Origin: Aquatica leii
Lineage: Eukaryota > Arthropoda > Insecta > Coleoptera > Lampyridae
Reading direction: 5' to 3'
Length of the DNA: 64,000 nucleotides
Assembly: GCA_035610365.1 (NCBI GenBank)
Contig: CM069434.1
Location: 98,630,806-98,694,805, forward strand
Of this stretch, positions 34,870 to 46,190 are shown piece by piece. The notes below the pieces were generated by a model. That model saw only the letters and a list, made by a program, of their open reading frames with translations, made no database searches and had not been told where the DNA came from. A program made the translations under genes and the position numbers. The stretch's first letter is position 1; each line of letters starts with the position of its first letter.

Positions 34870-36490
34870 AAAATAGTTTTATTAATAATTTACAATTGCA
34901 AATATGTAACGTTTCATTTTGCTCATTCCAAAGATAGACAAATTTTAAATATACATACTTTATTATGTATATCGAAATCTATTGAGAAAATATGGGTAAC
35001 CATTTAAAAAAAATTCAAGACATCATAAGTCGTAAACAAAACACGAGAAAAATGTCAGTAACGGAAAAAAAGTGACATTTAAATAGACAAAATCGACGTG
35101 TCCGAGAAAATTTCCTCAAACTTCATGATTTAGAAAATAATGAATTTATTCCATACTTTACTAGCTCACTATGCAACGTTGCAATTCTTGCTGCAAAATA
35201 AGCAATTTAAAAGTGCAAATCAATACTAATTAGAATATCTACAAAAATAATAAATTATTGAATCAAGGAAAAAAAAGTTTTTTAAACTATTACCATTAAT
35301 CACATGATTACAAGGTCTAGGTAACCTAAAGTTTTGATTTTTATTAATTTATACACAGTTTTTTTTTTATTTTAAATATTTCGATAATGATGAATTAAAT
35401 TCTGCATCGCATAGTATGAAAAAAACGTTTTAATTTTTTTAATTGTTTATGTTTTTAAATAAAATTAATGTTGTTATTAATTAATTCTTTTATGGTCATG
35501 ATTATCTAAGATGTGTTTTTGGTTGAATTTATTATTCAACTTTACCTTTTTTAATAATTTACGATACAAATGTTTAAAAAACGCATTCTTTAGTTTTATT
35601 TAACTTTCAACTCTTTATATTTCTTGCCAAAATAAGATACTGACTACATTTTGTTGTAAAAACTTGTGCAATATTATTAACTTTCAAAAACCTACACTTT
35701 TACGCAAGGTAAAGCATATGTTTCCTAAAAAAAATATTTTTTTAATAAAGAAAAGCAAATAAAGTATTACAAAGTTATAGAACTTCGTGTTTAATGTTTT
35801 TTTTTTGTGATTGCTTAACCCGTACTTTCTGTTCTTTACAGGTCAATTCACCAGATGATTTATTATGCTTCTTGGACTAATTATTTTATACAATCAGTCA
35901 TGATTTGACAATCTAAGATAACATTTAATTTATTATAATCTTAGATTTAAAAGTTTTTAAAAGTCAATGTCAATGTTAAGATTGTACCATGCCTTTCAAA
36001 TCCAATTTTAGAAATGATATGCATTTAAAAGCATGTTTCAAAGAACCTAATTTCATTGGTCTTTAGCCTGGTCACAATTATTTTACTTTGAAAGCTATAA
36101 GTTTTACATTTATTTACAAATGTCATTTGTACCACTACTTCAGAAATAGATATTTTGCGAATATGTGCATATTTGTAGGCAGAGGTAAAGCCGATACTCG
36201 CAAAATACTTTCAGGACGTCTGATACACCAAATTTTTTGTTCTAATCTTTTTCAAATAAATTTATTAAAAACAGTTATTCAAATATTGATTTTTAATCAA
36301 ATTTGATAAAACTAAAATCTGCAATGACAAAATTTAAATGTTTTTGAAATTAATTTTACAATTACAAAATACCATTACAATTTAACTTACATATATAAAA
36401 ATCAAACTTTTATTGTTTTTATCAGTTGTAAGATATAAGCAATTTTATTACAGTAATTTTTTTTAAATGGTTAGTGTATATGTAATATAG
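34870..36490. other. AT-rich stretch without a recognised gene
   Basis: No domain, RNA gene or repeat end recognised. A 72-residue frame at 36088-36306 (+) looks random. Confidence 0.5.
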
Positions 36491-36494
36491 TGTA

Positions 36495-37085
36495 TGTTAA
36501 TAAATTTGATGAATCTAGTTGCCTATTGTGTTTAGAAATATCAAATAATTAACAATTATAAAGATAACAATTTATAATCTAACAGACTATAACAGTAGTA
36601 ATGGTAATAACATACTAACGATAAATAATAAATAAAACAAGTGTATTGAAAAAAATGGATTTCACAATTTGCCCCTTCCTTCCAAATCCTCAATACTAAT
36701 TACATCAATTTTTTTCACGGCGATACATAAAACTAATTGTTTACAATACGCCACCGGCAACACCACACTACATAAAAAGACGCATAAGAAACACTTTTAA
36801 AACTGTAATCTCGCAAATATTACCCATAGTTAACAGTGATTCTCAAAAAAGAATATGTAAGTGCCTGAAAATAGACGGTCAACATTTTAAAGATCTGTTA
36901 TAAATAGTTTGCTTTTGTTTTATGTTATCGTTGGTATGTTATGATTATTACCGCTATAGCCTGTTGCATTATAAATTACGTTCCAAGTTTTTAAACATTT
37001 GTAAAAATATTCATTATTATTCTCATATTTGCTAACTATCTGATATTTCTAAACACAACAAGCAACTAGATGCATCGGAACTTTT
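36495..37085. repeat. About 590-bp unit with 35-50 bp inverted ends
   Basis: The left end (gaatctagttgcctattgtg, then tttagaaatatc, to 36542) is the near-complement of the right end (gatatttctaaacacaac, then aagcaactagatgc, 37040-37073). The interior has no ORF. This fits a MITE, but I could not define a target duplication or a superfamily. Confidence 0.5.
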
Positions 37086-37985
37086 ATTTAAAAAAACATC
37101 AAATGGTACAAAAAACGATTATTTGACGTATTCTGTGAACACGGAAAGACTTAGTCATAGGACATTCTGATACTATTCAATAGGTAATTAAAAAGCACAT
37201 TATCTGGTAAATAAAAAAATTATAGCTACATAAATTCCTTAATTGATAAGTTATCATTTTTGAACACCCTATAGAAGTTGTAAAGTTTATTATAATTGAG
37301 ATATTAAATATGATCTATTGTTGCTCTTTACTGTAAATTTTGCTCTTAAATACTTCTCAAGTATCTCAAACATGAAAATTATTTAAAAAACTTTAAGGTT
37401 TAGGCCTCATAACGCTATTAAAACACAAACTTACTTTGATCGGAGAATCTAAAAACCCAATAATGTACAAGGGGTTTTATAAAAAAACAACTTTAATACT
37501 TCCAGCTTTTACGACACCCTGTATAATATAAAAATAATTTTAAAAAGTAATGATGATAGACTTTTATACATTCCAAAGGTGAATTGTTTTGAAAGTCACA
37601 TATTTTGACCACAATGTTTTAAGCCGTATAGTGTGAATAACCCTATACAATAACTACTTTGTACAACTGTTTTTCCAAAAACAGCGTTATAGAGTAAAAC
37701 ATTGTGCAATCAAAACTAGTGATTTTTGTGTGTGTAATGCCTAAAGTTGGTAGTAAGTACTAACTCTCAGATTAATTTTAGTCAATGTTAAAATTTTCAG
37801 AATAATAATACAAATGTCAAATATCAAATTTAAAATTAGAAAGTAGGCAGATGTTGATCACGGTTACCAACTATAATCTTTTAAAAATTGGTGCTATAGA
37901 GGAAACCTGGAAGACGGTAAACACTTTTTATAGTTTACAGTTTAAAATCTATAAAAAAAGCAAATTACACCGCGGTTTGTATCTT
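37086..37985. other. AT-rich stretch without a recognised gene
   Basis: Contains two scattered acaccctgtat/acaccctatag motifs (near 37264 and 37493). This motif is frequent at insect repeat ends. Nothing else identified. Confidence 0.4.
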
Positions 37986-37989
37986 CTTA

Positions 37990-39630
37990 CTTCATACCCT
38001 TCTTCGTTCACGTCGTCTACCTATGATAGCAACATACTTTCTAACACATGCTTTTCTAAAAACATTAGCAACAATATAATCGCTTTTAGAAACATCTTTG
38101 TCTACCTTATCTTCTTGCAAGCCTAAACTATCATCTGAAGAATGGTCTGAATAATCTACTTGGGTGCTCTCATCTTCCAATAAATCATAAAAAAAACTTT
38201 TCTTCTAATTGCAGCTTTTTCTTTGTTCCAATTTTATCTATTTTTTTTCACTATTTCTTCCAACAAAATCTTTTCTGGCTTTATTTTCCGCTTCCTTTAA
38301 AATTTTTGTTGTTGTGACTTTTATGAAAAGCTGAATGAGCTCTGGAGATATAAATTTATCTTGTTCTTGAGTTGCATTATCAATGCTTTATTTGAGGTTG
38401 CTAGCTGAATTAAAGTTAATGAGCTCTCATATATCGGTGGAGTTCTATCGGCAAAACTTGTAAAAAAACATATTAATTAACCCCTTCGAGTATCGTAAGA
38501 AGATAAAAATTTGTCTACCGAATATATTTCGATTGAATGGAACAATTCCTGTCCATCAAAATCCGGATTTTATATTCATTGGGCTGCTTGTCCAATCCTA
38601 AGGTTGAAAACACATGACAGGTAAATCATAGATACTCATCAAAGTTTGCGCAGGATGAAGAAGCATCAGCTGCTTTATTAGAGAAGATTTTGAATGATCC
38701 AAAAACAGTTGTGTTCTGAGTTTGGAGTTTATTAGATGTATGCGATGGTAGGGTAACAATAACGATTTTGTTGCAATGAGATGTGTGTTTTCTGGTTGCT
38801 CATGATTAGCAGAATACGGTCTTGCATATTACATGTTACATGTTTTACAAAATGTTTCAGCACTAGGATATACCAACCTAAAAAGTTCATCATTAGGTAT
38901 TCCTTTCATTATCCTAGCAGCGTCAAACCTATGGCGTAAAAAATCTAAACCAGTAGTAAAAAACTTCTATTTGCTTAAATTATGTCAACATGAATCATTA
39001 ATTTACCTTTCTCTGTATATCACTTTTCCTATCTGATGTTCGCTCTTTTTTCTTACAATTTTCTGGATTTTTTGCACGGTTGTAAAACCCATCTCAAATA
39101 AAGATTAAAGCTTCATTTTCTTTATTTAAAAGATCTACAAGACCATTTAAATTGTAATTTTGGGCTGGAGTTAAGAAATATCGGCCAATAACATCTTGTA
39201 GTTTGGAAAAAATTCTACATTAGTTTTGTCAAAGCTGATCATACGAGCTTCTGCTTTTCAATAGCTGCAGATGTCTGCTCATAAGGTTCGTAAACCAAGA
39301 CTCTAATACCATTGCGTTTTCTACCTATTTGGCAAGCGCTTTTCTAGAGTTTTTGGAAGCATATTCATAAGCCAAACGTTTCATTAATTTGGGTGTAAGG
39401 CCATACAACATTGCTGCACATTTAATTAACTGTTCTGCCCAAGACGTATCTATTTCAGATGTCAAAATTGGGCTTTTACAAAACTGCAGTTTGAGTTCCA
39501 TATTAACAATTCCGACATTTTTTTGCATAAATAATAAGTCTGCTTTATTTGGTTTGGCTGATGCTTAGGGTATTATTTATGACATTTTTAACAGCTTGTT
39601 TCATTTCGCTAGATCAAGATCTCTAGTAGG
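37990..39630 (-). pseudogene. pogo/Tigger-like transposase (copy 2)
   Basis: Minus strand. In order: an HTH-psq relic (MKQAVKNVINNTLS) near 39600; the best-preserved piece LTSEIDTSWAEQLIKCAAML, YGLTPKLMKRLAYEYASKN (39480-39330); a KLQDVIGR segment near 39200; ILLIMSNQKTHISL (the LLLDNHESH box with its aspartate lost) near 38800; NIKSGF and TGIVPFNRNIF near 38540; and a basic tail after an acidic DDSLGLQEDKVDKD stretch near 38100. The order matches Tigger-like DDE transposases, but the sequence differs from copy 1. Many stops and frameshifts. Confidence 0.82.
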
Positions 39631-39861
39631 TTTTTTTGTAAACATTTGGCATGTTAAAATTTTTAAATCTGGAAAAGAAATAAAATTAAAAGTTTACATA
39701 GGAGACTTTGGACAGTCCATGTTTTTCTGTCCATAGTGTACTCAGTATGTACACATATTACTTTTACAAATAAATAAAGTAGGAGATAGTTAAACGGTTT
39801 TTATAACGTAACTTGAAATTATGAACATCTAAGAAGTACCCAACTAAAAAAAGTTAGAATC

Positions 39862-40815
39862 TGGTTCACTTATCTCGCTCAGTTGAAACAGACGCCCGAG
39901 TTATTTTATGTCGCACTCAATAGTCGTTAAAAAAAACTGCGTAAACTAGTTCTTTGATAATCTCATAAGAAATAGTCTATTGATGTTAAGTCTGGGGAAC
40001 CTGCAAACCACTCAATAGTACCACCTCGTCCAATCCAACGACCAACGGTCTAGGAAATGACGAGGAATTCTATTATTATGTACAAATGCACCGTCATGCT
40101 ACAACCACATAGACCTTCTAATATTTAAATTTACATCTTTGAGTAATATTGGAAGATCGTCTTGGAAAAAATGCAAATGTTCCTGTTCATTCATAATCTT
40201 ATTGAGAAAAAAAGGACGAATGCACAATTGCCGATAATTCCTCCGCACACATTTAAAGACCATCGATTGTAGAAACTAACAGATTGCAGCCAATAAGGAT
40301 TTCCTGTTGCATAATAATGGATATTGTATCGATTAACCACTCCATTGCTTTTGAATGTTGCTTTGTCACTAAATAAAATATTATTAAAAAAGTACCATTT
40401 TTTCCACAAAGTCACTCATTCGATTTAAAAAGTTCACTGTATTTTGAAAATCTTTGCTATGTAATTGATGATGTAGTTGCATATAGTAAGGGTTTATGCT
40501 TTAGTATAATTCTACTCAAAGTACTTTGAAATACGTCAGTTTCTGGATAAATCTTCCTGCTGATTATTTCTAGATTATCTTAAATTTTTAGTAACGCTTA
40601 TAACACATACAGTGTCAGTTGTTGCGAACTTTTTTACTAGTTTCTGCAAAGTATCGGTTCTTTAAATTCTTGCATTGGAATATTTCTGTGGATTGGAGTT
40701 ATCCAATCAAACTTTCTATCTGAATGCACTTCTGTTTTTAAGTTGATTTTTATGGTTTTTTATTTTGTATCTTATTTAAGGTTTTGATGTGAATTAGCCA
40801 AAAAAGTGAACCGTA
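39862..40815 (-). pseudogene. Tc1/mariner-like (DDE_3) transposase, frameshifted
   Basis: Minus strand. Near 40450: YMQLHHQLHSKDFQ and VNFLNRMSDFVEK. Then NNILFSDKATFKSNGVVNRYNIHYYATGNPYWL, where the usual LFTDEATF has lost its E, then WSLNVCGGIIGN. Further on HDGAFVHN (second aspartate) and SGSPDLTSID near 39990, in other frames. This is the order of mariner-like proteins common in insects. Possible short inverted ends, ggttcactt near 39864 and aagtgaacc near 40804, are only 9 bp and may be chance. The second acidic block was not intact, so the copy is inactive. Confidence 0.8.
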
Positions 40816-41560
40816 ATGAAAACGACTAAATCGTCTTACTTCAGTAATTACAAAACTATTAGTCTTAGAAAAACGAATCCAGTGTCATTATTTAATTTAT
40901 AGTAAGCTTGCCGTTATGACTTTTAGTTTGTGATAAAGTGGTGATTCTTTTGCATGTTTATAGAGTTTATTTACACCAGTCGATTCAATACAAAAAAGTG
41001 TAATTTAGACAATATTTATAGTTAAAAATAACCAAGATGTGTAAAAAAATTCAATGTGTCAGTCTCAGCTCGTGCAAGAGTCAGCAAGAAATATAAATCA
41101 CGCATTAGTACTCCAAAGCCGAGCGAATTACGCGGCTTCGGGAACGTCTGAAAACTGCCAAAACACGTTTAATAAACGACGCCATCTTTAATGAGAACTG
41201 CTACCACCGACCTGGCAAGTCCCTCTTCCGCTTCTGTACCTGCACCAATAGACATAGCAAGTGAAAATACGAACCAAACATCTGTTGAAACTACCATGGC
41301 ACGTAATCTTGTTTTCATTTCAATCTTGAATACTAAAAAAACAATACAATTCGGAAAGAAAATTGCAGCTGATTTTTGGTGTGCTAATCGTAAAGTAATT
41401 AAAAAGGCGCCAAAACGGTCGGAAACTATTACTGGCAAATACCGTTTAAATCGGTAGTACACTGAAAGAAAATAAACGGCAAAACACGGATTATAACAAC
41501 ATAAATTTATTTTAACAACTAAAGAGAGAGGTTAAGGAAAGAAGCAAGACAGAATTACAT
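40816..41560. other. Unassigned stretch with a two-strand open frame
   Basis: 41191-41457 (+) is open for 88 codons (basic C-terminus KAPKRSETITGKYRLNR) and the minus strand is also open over the same bases. GC content is higher than nearby. I recognise no family. It may be a fragment of a retroelement ORF1. Confidence 0.3.
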
Positions 41561-42500
41561 ATACTATATATTAATTCTTCTTTGTTTTTGTTTTTTTTTG
41601 CTAATAATCTAAAGCTTCAATAGCAACTTTGTGCAGTGTGACGCTTTTATATTCTTCTGTTACATTTTGTCGTGTCTCTAATCTCAAAAACTCGTCTTTT
41701 AACCGATATTAGTATAGGTTCTTAATACTGTCCTATTGCAGCAATTCTAATTTATACTTTCGATCTTCATCTGCTTTGCTCTTTTTTGGTGTAATCGGTT
41801 TTGTTGTTTTTGTTTTATTTGTTGTGTATGAGCATGTCACAGTTAATATACTATGCAGTGATCTGATTCACAGTTTGGCTCTCTTGTGGCACTGCAATCG
41901 TGGCGTCTTAATCGTGATTGTTGTTTTGTTATGAAATAGTAGATGATGATTTTTTGTTGCATTGATAGTTTTCTCTACGTATATTTATGTATATTTTAAT
42001 GTTTATGATTATAAAATTCTTGATGTGTTGAGTCAACTCTAGCATTGAGGTGTCCTGTTACTATTATTTTATAATTCTATGCGATGTTATCGATGACTTC
42101 ATTAAGTTGTTGATAGAAATTATTCCTAATATGGGCTGTTGAGTTTACACTAAAGACATAGGCCTCTATTACAGTCGTGATATAATGCATAGATAGTGTT
42201 ACTGATATAATTCTTTCTGATTTATATTCTAGGTTTTTTATGGTTATATTTTGATTGTCTCTTATTAGTTAAAATAGTCACTTCTACCGCTATTCTTTTA
42301 GATTTATGAACTCCTGGTAATGCGTAAAAATAGTTTTTTTTTATCTTTACTACTTTTCTTTTTCTTGTTTCCGTCATCACTGCTATAAACCTTCTTTTTT
42401 TGGTTGTTTAAGCTTTCTATTATTTTTGTTGGTTTTTTTGCTGGGTTTTGTATGTTCTATGTTGCCATTCTCAATGTCTTTTTTTATGGTAAAGTTTGTT
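41560..42500 (-). pseudogene. LINE AP-endonuclease and linker fragment
   Basis: The minus strand opens with LRMATWNIQNPAKKP, the TWNI segment that carries the first metal-binding asparagine of LINE endonucleases (near 42475). Later comes IVTGHLNARVDS (normally GDFNARVG; the aspartate is replaced) near 42050. A charged linker follows (ITPKKSKADEDRKYKLELLQQ; LKDEFLRLETRQ; ALDYQQK) down to about 41570. The polymerase is absent, so this is a 5' fragment of a LINE. Several frameshifts. Confidence 0.72.
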
Positions 42501-43150
42501 TTCATTTTTCCATCACATTGCCCCTAAGCTTAGAGTCACAGATGTTCTCTATTAGGATTCTCTCTCTTAGTCTGTCTTGGTATACAAATAGTATCTTATT
42601 TCCCGCTTGCCCTTGGTCTCTTTAACAAAATCAAATCGATGAGGGCAGTCTTTTATCTAATAACTCCTCACGTTTTAAAACGTAATTGCATATTTTACAA
42701 TGTTTTTACGTTCCTAAGCCGTTCTTGCATACTTTTTATTATCTTCACAATACAACACGTGATTATCCAAAGTTTTATTGTTGTTAGTAACTATTGTCAT
42801 ATTAAAAATTAGCTTATGGTAATTAAAGATTAATAATGAATGTATAAATGACAATAATCAGATAAGGTATGAATACTTGTTGTTAAAAACCAGTCTAAAA
42901 CTGCTAATTTTGTAGAGCAGTACATACCGTTAGCCAATTAAAGAAATGATGAAGTTTTAGAGTTTTTGGAAAAGTATACCAAATAGAATATTTCAAAACC
43001 ACTTTTTTTAAATTATTTTCACTATTGAATATAAGCTTGTTATTAAGCATTGGTTAAAAAGCATCTAACGCTAAGCTTTTTTACGCTTAAATGTTTTGGT
43101 AATATTAGCTAAATTTCGTTTATAAAATCTTAAGCTTTCGCGGTTGTTAT
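42500..43150. other. AT-rich stretch without a recognised gene
   Basis: The part from 42500 to 42640 may be LINE sequence upstream of the endonuclease (KILFVYQDRLRERIL on the minus strand). Nothing identified beyond it. Confidence 0.4.
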
Positions 43151-43151
43151 G

Positions 43152-43375
43152 TTTATGATTATAAGCGACTTTCGGCTTAGACCGCGTCGTAGTTAAACAC
43201 CCAGACTTAGGCTTGGTACTAATCTCTCCGTGAGAACCAAAACAAGAAGTAGAACTTGGCCTTTGCCGAACAACAATACGGCAAAGGCCAAGTTCTACTT
43301 CTTGTTTTGGCTAAGCCTTAGCCTGGGTGTTCAACTACGACGCGGTCTAAGCCGGAAGTCGCTTATAATCATAAA
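43152..43375. repeat. Foldback palindrome, related to 21321-21450
   Basis: The left arm 43152-43268 and right arm 43279-43375 are inverted copies around a 10-nt loop. The left arm has about 20 extra bases (tactaatctctccgtgag). The arms share gattataagcgact, gaccgcgtcgtagtt and acaagaagtagaactt with 21321-21450. GC-rich relative to its surroundings. No ORF and no clear target duplication. It lies about 330 nt upstream of the cuticular exon, inside its presumed intron. Confidence 0.75.
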
Positions 43376-43705
43376 TTTAATTTTTCTTAAATTTCTCATT
43401 ATTTCGCCAGTGAGTTAGTAGTAGCAAAGGTAGTATTACCAAAACGCGACCTAAATTGACATAAGCCACATTTTTTTTATAAAACTGTTGTCTCTAAATT
43501 ATTTGGCTTCTTGTAACACTGTCAAGACAATTGTTTATTTGAAGTGTGCATTTAACGTGACGTTTTCTCTAATGCCAAAACCTTGTACTAAAGTAATGTT
43601 TAAAAAAAACTTTTATATTGTTTTTTTGATTAGCAATTTTTTAAAATTTGTAATTAACATTTTAATTGAATAAATAATTTTTTAACGTTTAATATTTTGT
43701 TACAG

Positions 43706-44896
43706 GCGGTGATAATATTTCCACCTCCTGCAAAAAGCTGGAACGATCCTAGCAAAGCTCAGTATCATATTCAAACCGACGAAGGACCTGAACGTTATTT
43801 TCGTTATCAAACGATTAGCGGACAATATCGAAAAGAAAAACGATTGGAAGATGGAACTGTTATTGGAACCTACGGTTGGGTTGACGATGATGGAATTTTT
43901 AGAATGCGCGATTACATTGCCGACAACGCCGGTTATCGCATATTAAAAACAAAAAACGTGTTTGTTGGTCGAAATCGGCCAGTCAGTCAAGCACTTTCTA
44001 TAGCAAAACAAGCACCATCTGAAGCTGGAACTTTAGTGGGCAACACGCGAGCTCCAATTCCCAAAACAACAGTTACTCCTTATAGTACATCATCGAAAGT
44101 AAAAATTCTTCCAGCAGGGTTTAGTGTTAACAACTTTGACGCGCCCGTGTTTAAGTTTTCTGAGTTTAACGTGCCACAAACTACACCATCGGTGTTATTC
44201 AATTCGCCTTCAGTGTATACGGGTTACACTCCCAATGTCGAATTATCGCTTAATTCGATTCCATCGTCAACGGAAACACAACATATACCAAGCACAGTGT
44301 CATCTGTAGAAATACCAAGTACTACTATTGCGCCTCCTTTGGCATCAACGACACAACATACCGTATACATTCCTTCAACAACTCCATCGCCGATACCAAG
44401 CCATCGCCAATCAACTATACAATACATATCGACAACGCCCAAATACGAAAGAGTAACATCAACGATTGCACCCCCTATTAGTTCAAACGCGCTCGATTCC
44501 TTATTCTACAGTAGTAACCCACAATATGAGCACTACACCGATCAAAAATTCGTTAACCCTTATATATACCATAACGGACCTACTTACCCGATAGACCAAA
44601 ACGGTCATACGTATCACGGATACACCAACAATCTAGGAAACGGTTATGACCGTCAATTCCCACTCTACGACGGAATATCCGTAACGAACGACGGATTTAG
44701 ATACTACATACCTAAGCAGTACCACGAAGAGCAGCAGATATCGGACAATCAAAAAAGTGGCAGTTTCGGTTATGTGGATCCATTCGGAATAAGAAGAGTA
44801 ATCTATTACAATGCTGGACCAGATGGATTTAAGCATAGGAAAAATAATCGATACGTGGGTTTTGACGCGACCCCATACGATCCTAGACCTTATTAA
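43706..44896 (+). CDS. Cuticular protein with chitin-binding (R&R) domain, last exon
   Basis: A structural protein of the insect exoskeleton that binds chitin in the extracellular cuticle. The exon begins after a clear acceptor (ttttgttacag, AG at 43704-43705), so upstream exons with the signal peptide are missing; they may lie in the preceding AT-rich DNA or beyond a long intron. Residues about 14-85 of the exon are a chitin_bind_4 domain (YHIQTDEGPERYFRYQT, GQYRKEKRLEDGTVIGTYGWVD, GIFRMRDYIADNAGYRI). A long linker rich in S, T, P, Y and V follows (repeated IPSTT/STTP motifs). The last 45 residues form a second partial R&R-like unit (SGSFGYVDPFGIRRVIYY, GPDGFKHRKNNRYVG) ending YDPRPY. The frame is intact across 396 codons. 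Split R&R units of this kind occur in long cuticular proteins of the Cpr group; I cannot fix the orthologue. Confidence 0.88.
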   Translation, partial: AVIIFPPPAKSWNDPSKAQYHIQTDEGPERYFRYQTISGQYRKEKRLEDGTVIGTYGWVDDDGIFRMRDYIADNAGYRILKTKNVFVGRNRPVSQALSIAKQAPSEAGTLVGNTRAPIPKTTVTPYSTSSKVKILPAGFSVNNFDAPVFKFSEFNVPQTTPSVLFNSPSVYTGYTPNVELSLNSIPSSTETQHIPSTVSSVEIPSTTIAPPLASTTQHTVYIPSTTPSPIPSHRQSTIQYISTTPKYERVTSTIAPPISSNALDSLFYSSNPQYEHYTDQKFVNPYIYHNGPTYPIDQNGHTYHGYTNNLGNGYDRQFPLYDGISVTNDGFRYYIPKQYHEEQQISDNQKSGSFGYVDPFGIRRVIYYNAGPDGFKHRKNNRYVGFDATPYDPRPY

Positions 44897-44924
44897 AATG
44901 GTCGTACAAAACAATGTGATGTTT

Positions 44925-44930
44925 AATAAA
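44925..44930 (+). terminator. Poly(A) signal of the cuticular gene
   Basis: AATAAA 28 nt after the stop codon in an otherwise AT-rich 3' region. A good match in position and sequence. Confidence 0.65.
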
Positions 44931-45800
44931 TAATGTTTAATTAATCAATCTTGCCAAGAGATATAACACTTTTGAATGTTGTTGGTTTTTTTATGTGAAA
45001 ACCGCCGATGACTTCTTTAAAAGATAATTTGGAGTTGCATCGCCAACGACCTTAACGCAAAACTAAATTTAGATATAATCTAGTGACTTAAAAAGGAATA
45101 ATTGTGTGAAGGCCGATTTATGCGTATCCACTAATTATTGTTTTACATCACAATATCCTGTCATCAAGAAATCAATTTAATTGTTCACGGAAAAAATTAT
45201 ATAACAGTGTGCACTAGGAAGCCACTAACATACTAATTTAATTAAAGGTCACTCAAACGTTTATTTATAAACTATATTATAGTTGCCAATAATTTATTTA
45301 TGTTAACATGGAGATAAGTGGGTGCCATTACAGTCAGTCCTGTGAATCATTGCTTATAAAATACTATAAAGTAGTAATGAAATTGTTAGTTTTAGTTATT
45401 TATTGAAATCACGGTTAATTTCTAAGCATCTGTAAGCATCTGAAAAGAAAACGTATTATAAGCTCTAGTTCCGGGAACCAAACGTGACATTCTGCTTAAT
45501 AAATACCTGTAATTTATTATTTGCGGAATGGTACGATGTGTAAATAAAATAATCAAACATTTTGTTTTGTTTTTTTGTTAGTAACGGAATGCATACTTTT
45601 TTTATCTCATTTTCTTGAATTATTTTTATTAGGTATCAAACCATTATTTATTTTAAACATTCGCATTAGTTTATCTAAAAGTTTGATAAAGAAGTGTTTG
45701 TTTCATTTACTCAAAAAAAGTACGCATCGGAAAAACTCAGGAAGTTATTCAGTTATTTAAACTGCTCGTCAAAAGTTAGGAATATTGCCAATAGAAGATA
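44931..45800. other. Spacer without a recognised gene
   Basis: Nothing identified. A 61-residue frame at 45575-45760 (+) is hydrophobic and looks random. Confidence 0.5.
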
Positions 45801-45809
45801 ATTGACTAA

Positions 45810-46190
45810 CTTTAAGATCGTATGATGTGTTTATTGGCCTAAAATATCTGTTGGCCACTGCATCTTTAGCCTTCTTCTGACTAATGGTTGAGTATGAAGT
45901 TGATTTGCTTCGTCGTAGAGGTAATCTAGGAGTTGTTCCAGGTATTTTTTGGTTAGCCTGGTGATTTTTTCACTAACTAGCGGTATGCCAGCATCTTCAT
46001 GGAAGGTTTTGTCACTGATGTACCAGGGAGCATTAAAAATCATTCTTAGTATTGTAGATTGGATTCTCTGTATAATTTGTGTATTGGATGGTTTTGTGCA
46101 TCTCCAGAGCTAGACTTCATATGCTCAGATAAGTTTTACTATGCATTTGTATAATAGAATGTTATTTTCTGTGGTGAGTTTTGATTAAAA
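45810..46190 (-). pseudogene. Jockey-clade LINE RT, C-terminal end (copy 2)
   Basis: The minus strand reads IQRIQSTILRMIFNAPWYISDK, HEDAGIPLV and then IEEI-like residues replaced by EKITRLTKKYLEQLLDY, ending with RRRLKMQWPTDIL and a stop. The ILR-I-NAPWYV segment is the typical end of Jockey polymerases. It is the downstream continuation of the RT at 47415-48560; the middle is missing or replaced by the minisatellite and about 600 nt of unidentified DNA. Confidence 0.85.

Noticed and set aside
43697-43705. Taking the cuticular frame as starting at a TTG upstream of the acceptor
   Set aside because: The bases form a splice acceptor (tttgttacag); the domain begins directly after it, so this is an internal or last exon rather than a start.
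44224-44914. Minus-strand frames over the cuticular exon
   Set aside because: Shadows of a long, splice-bounded plus-strand coding exon.
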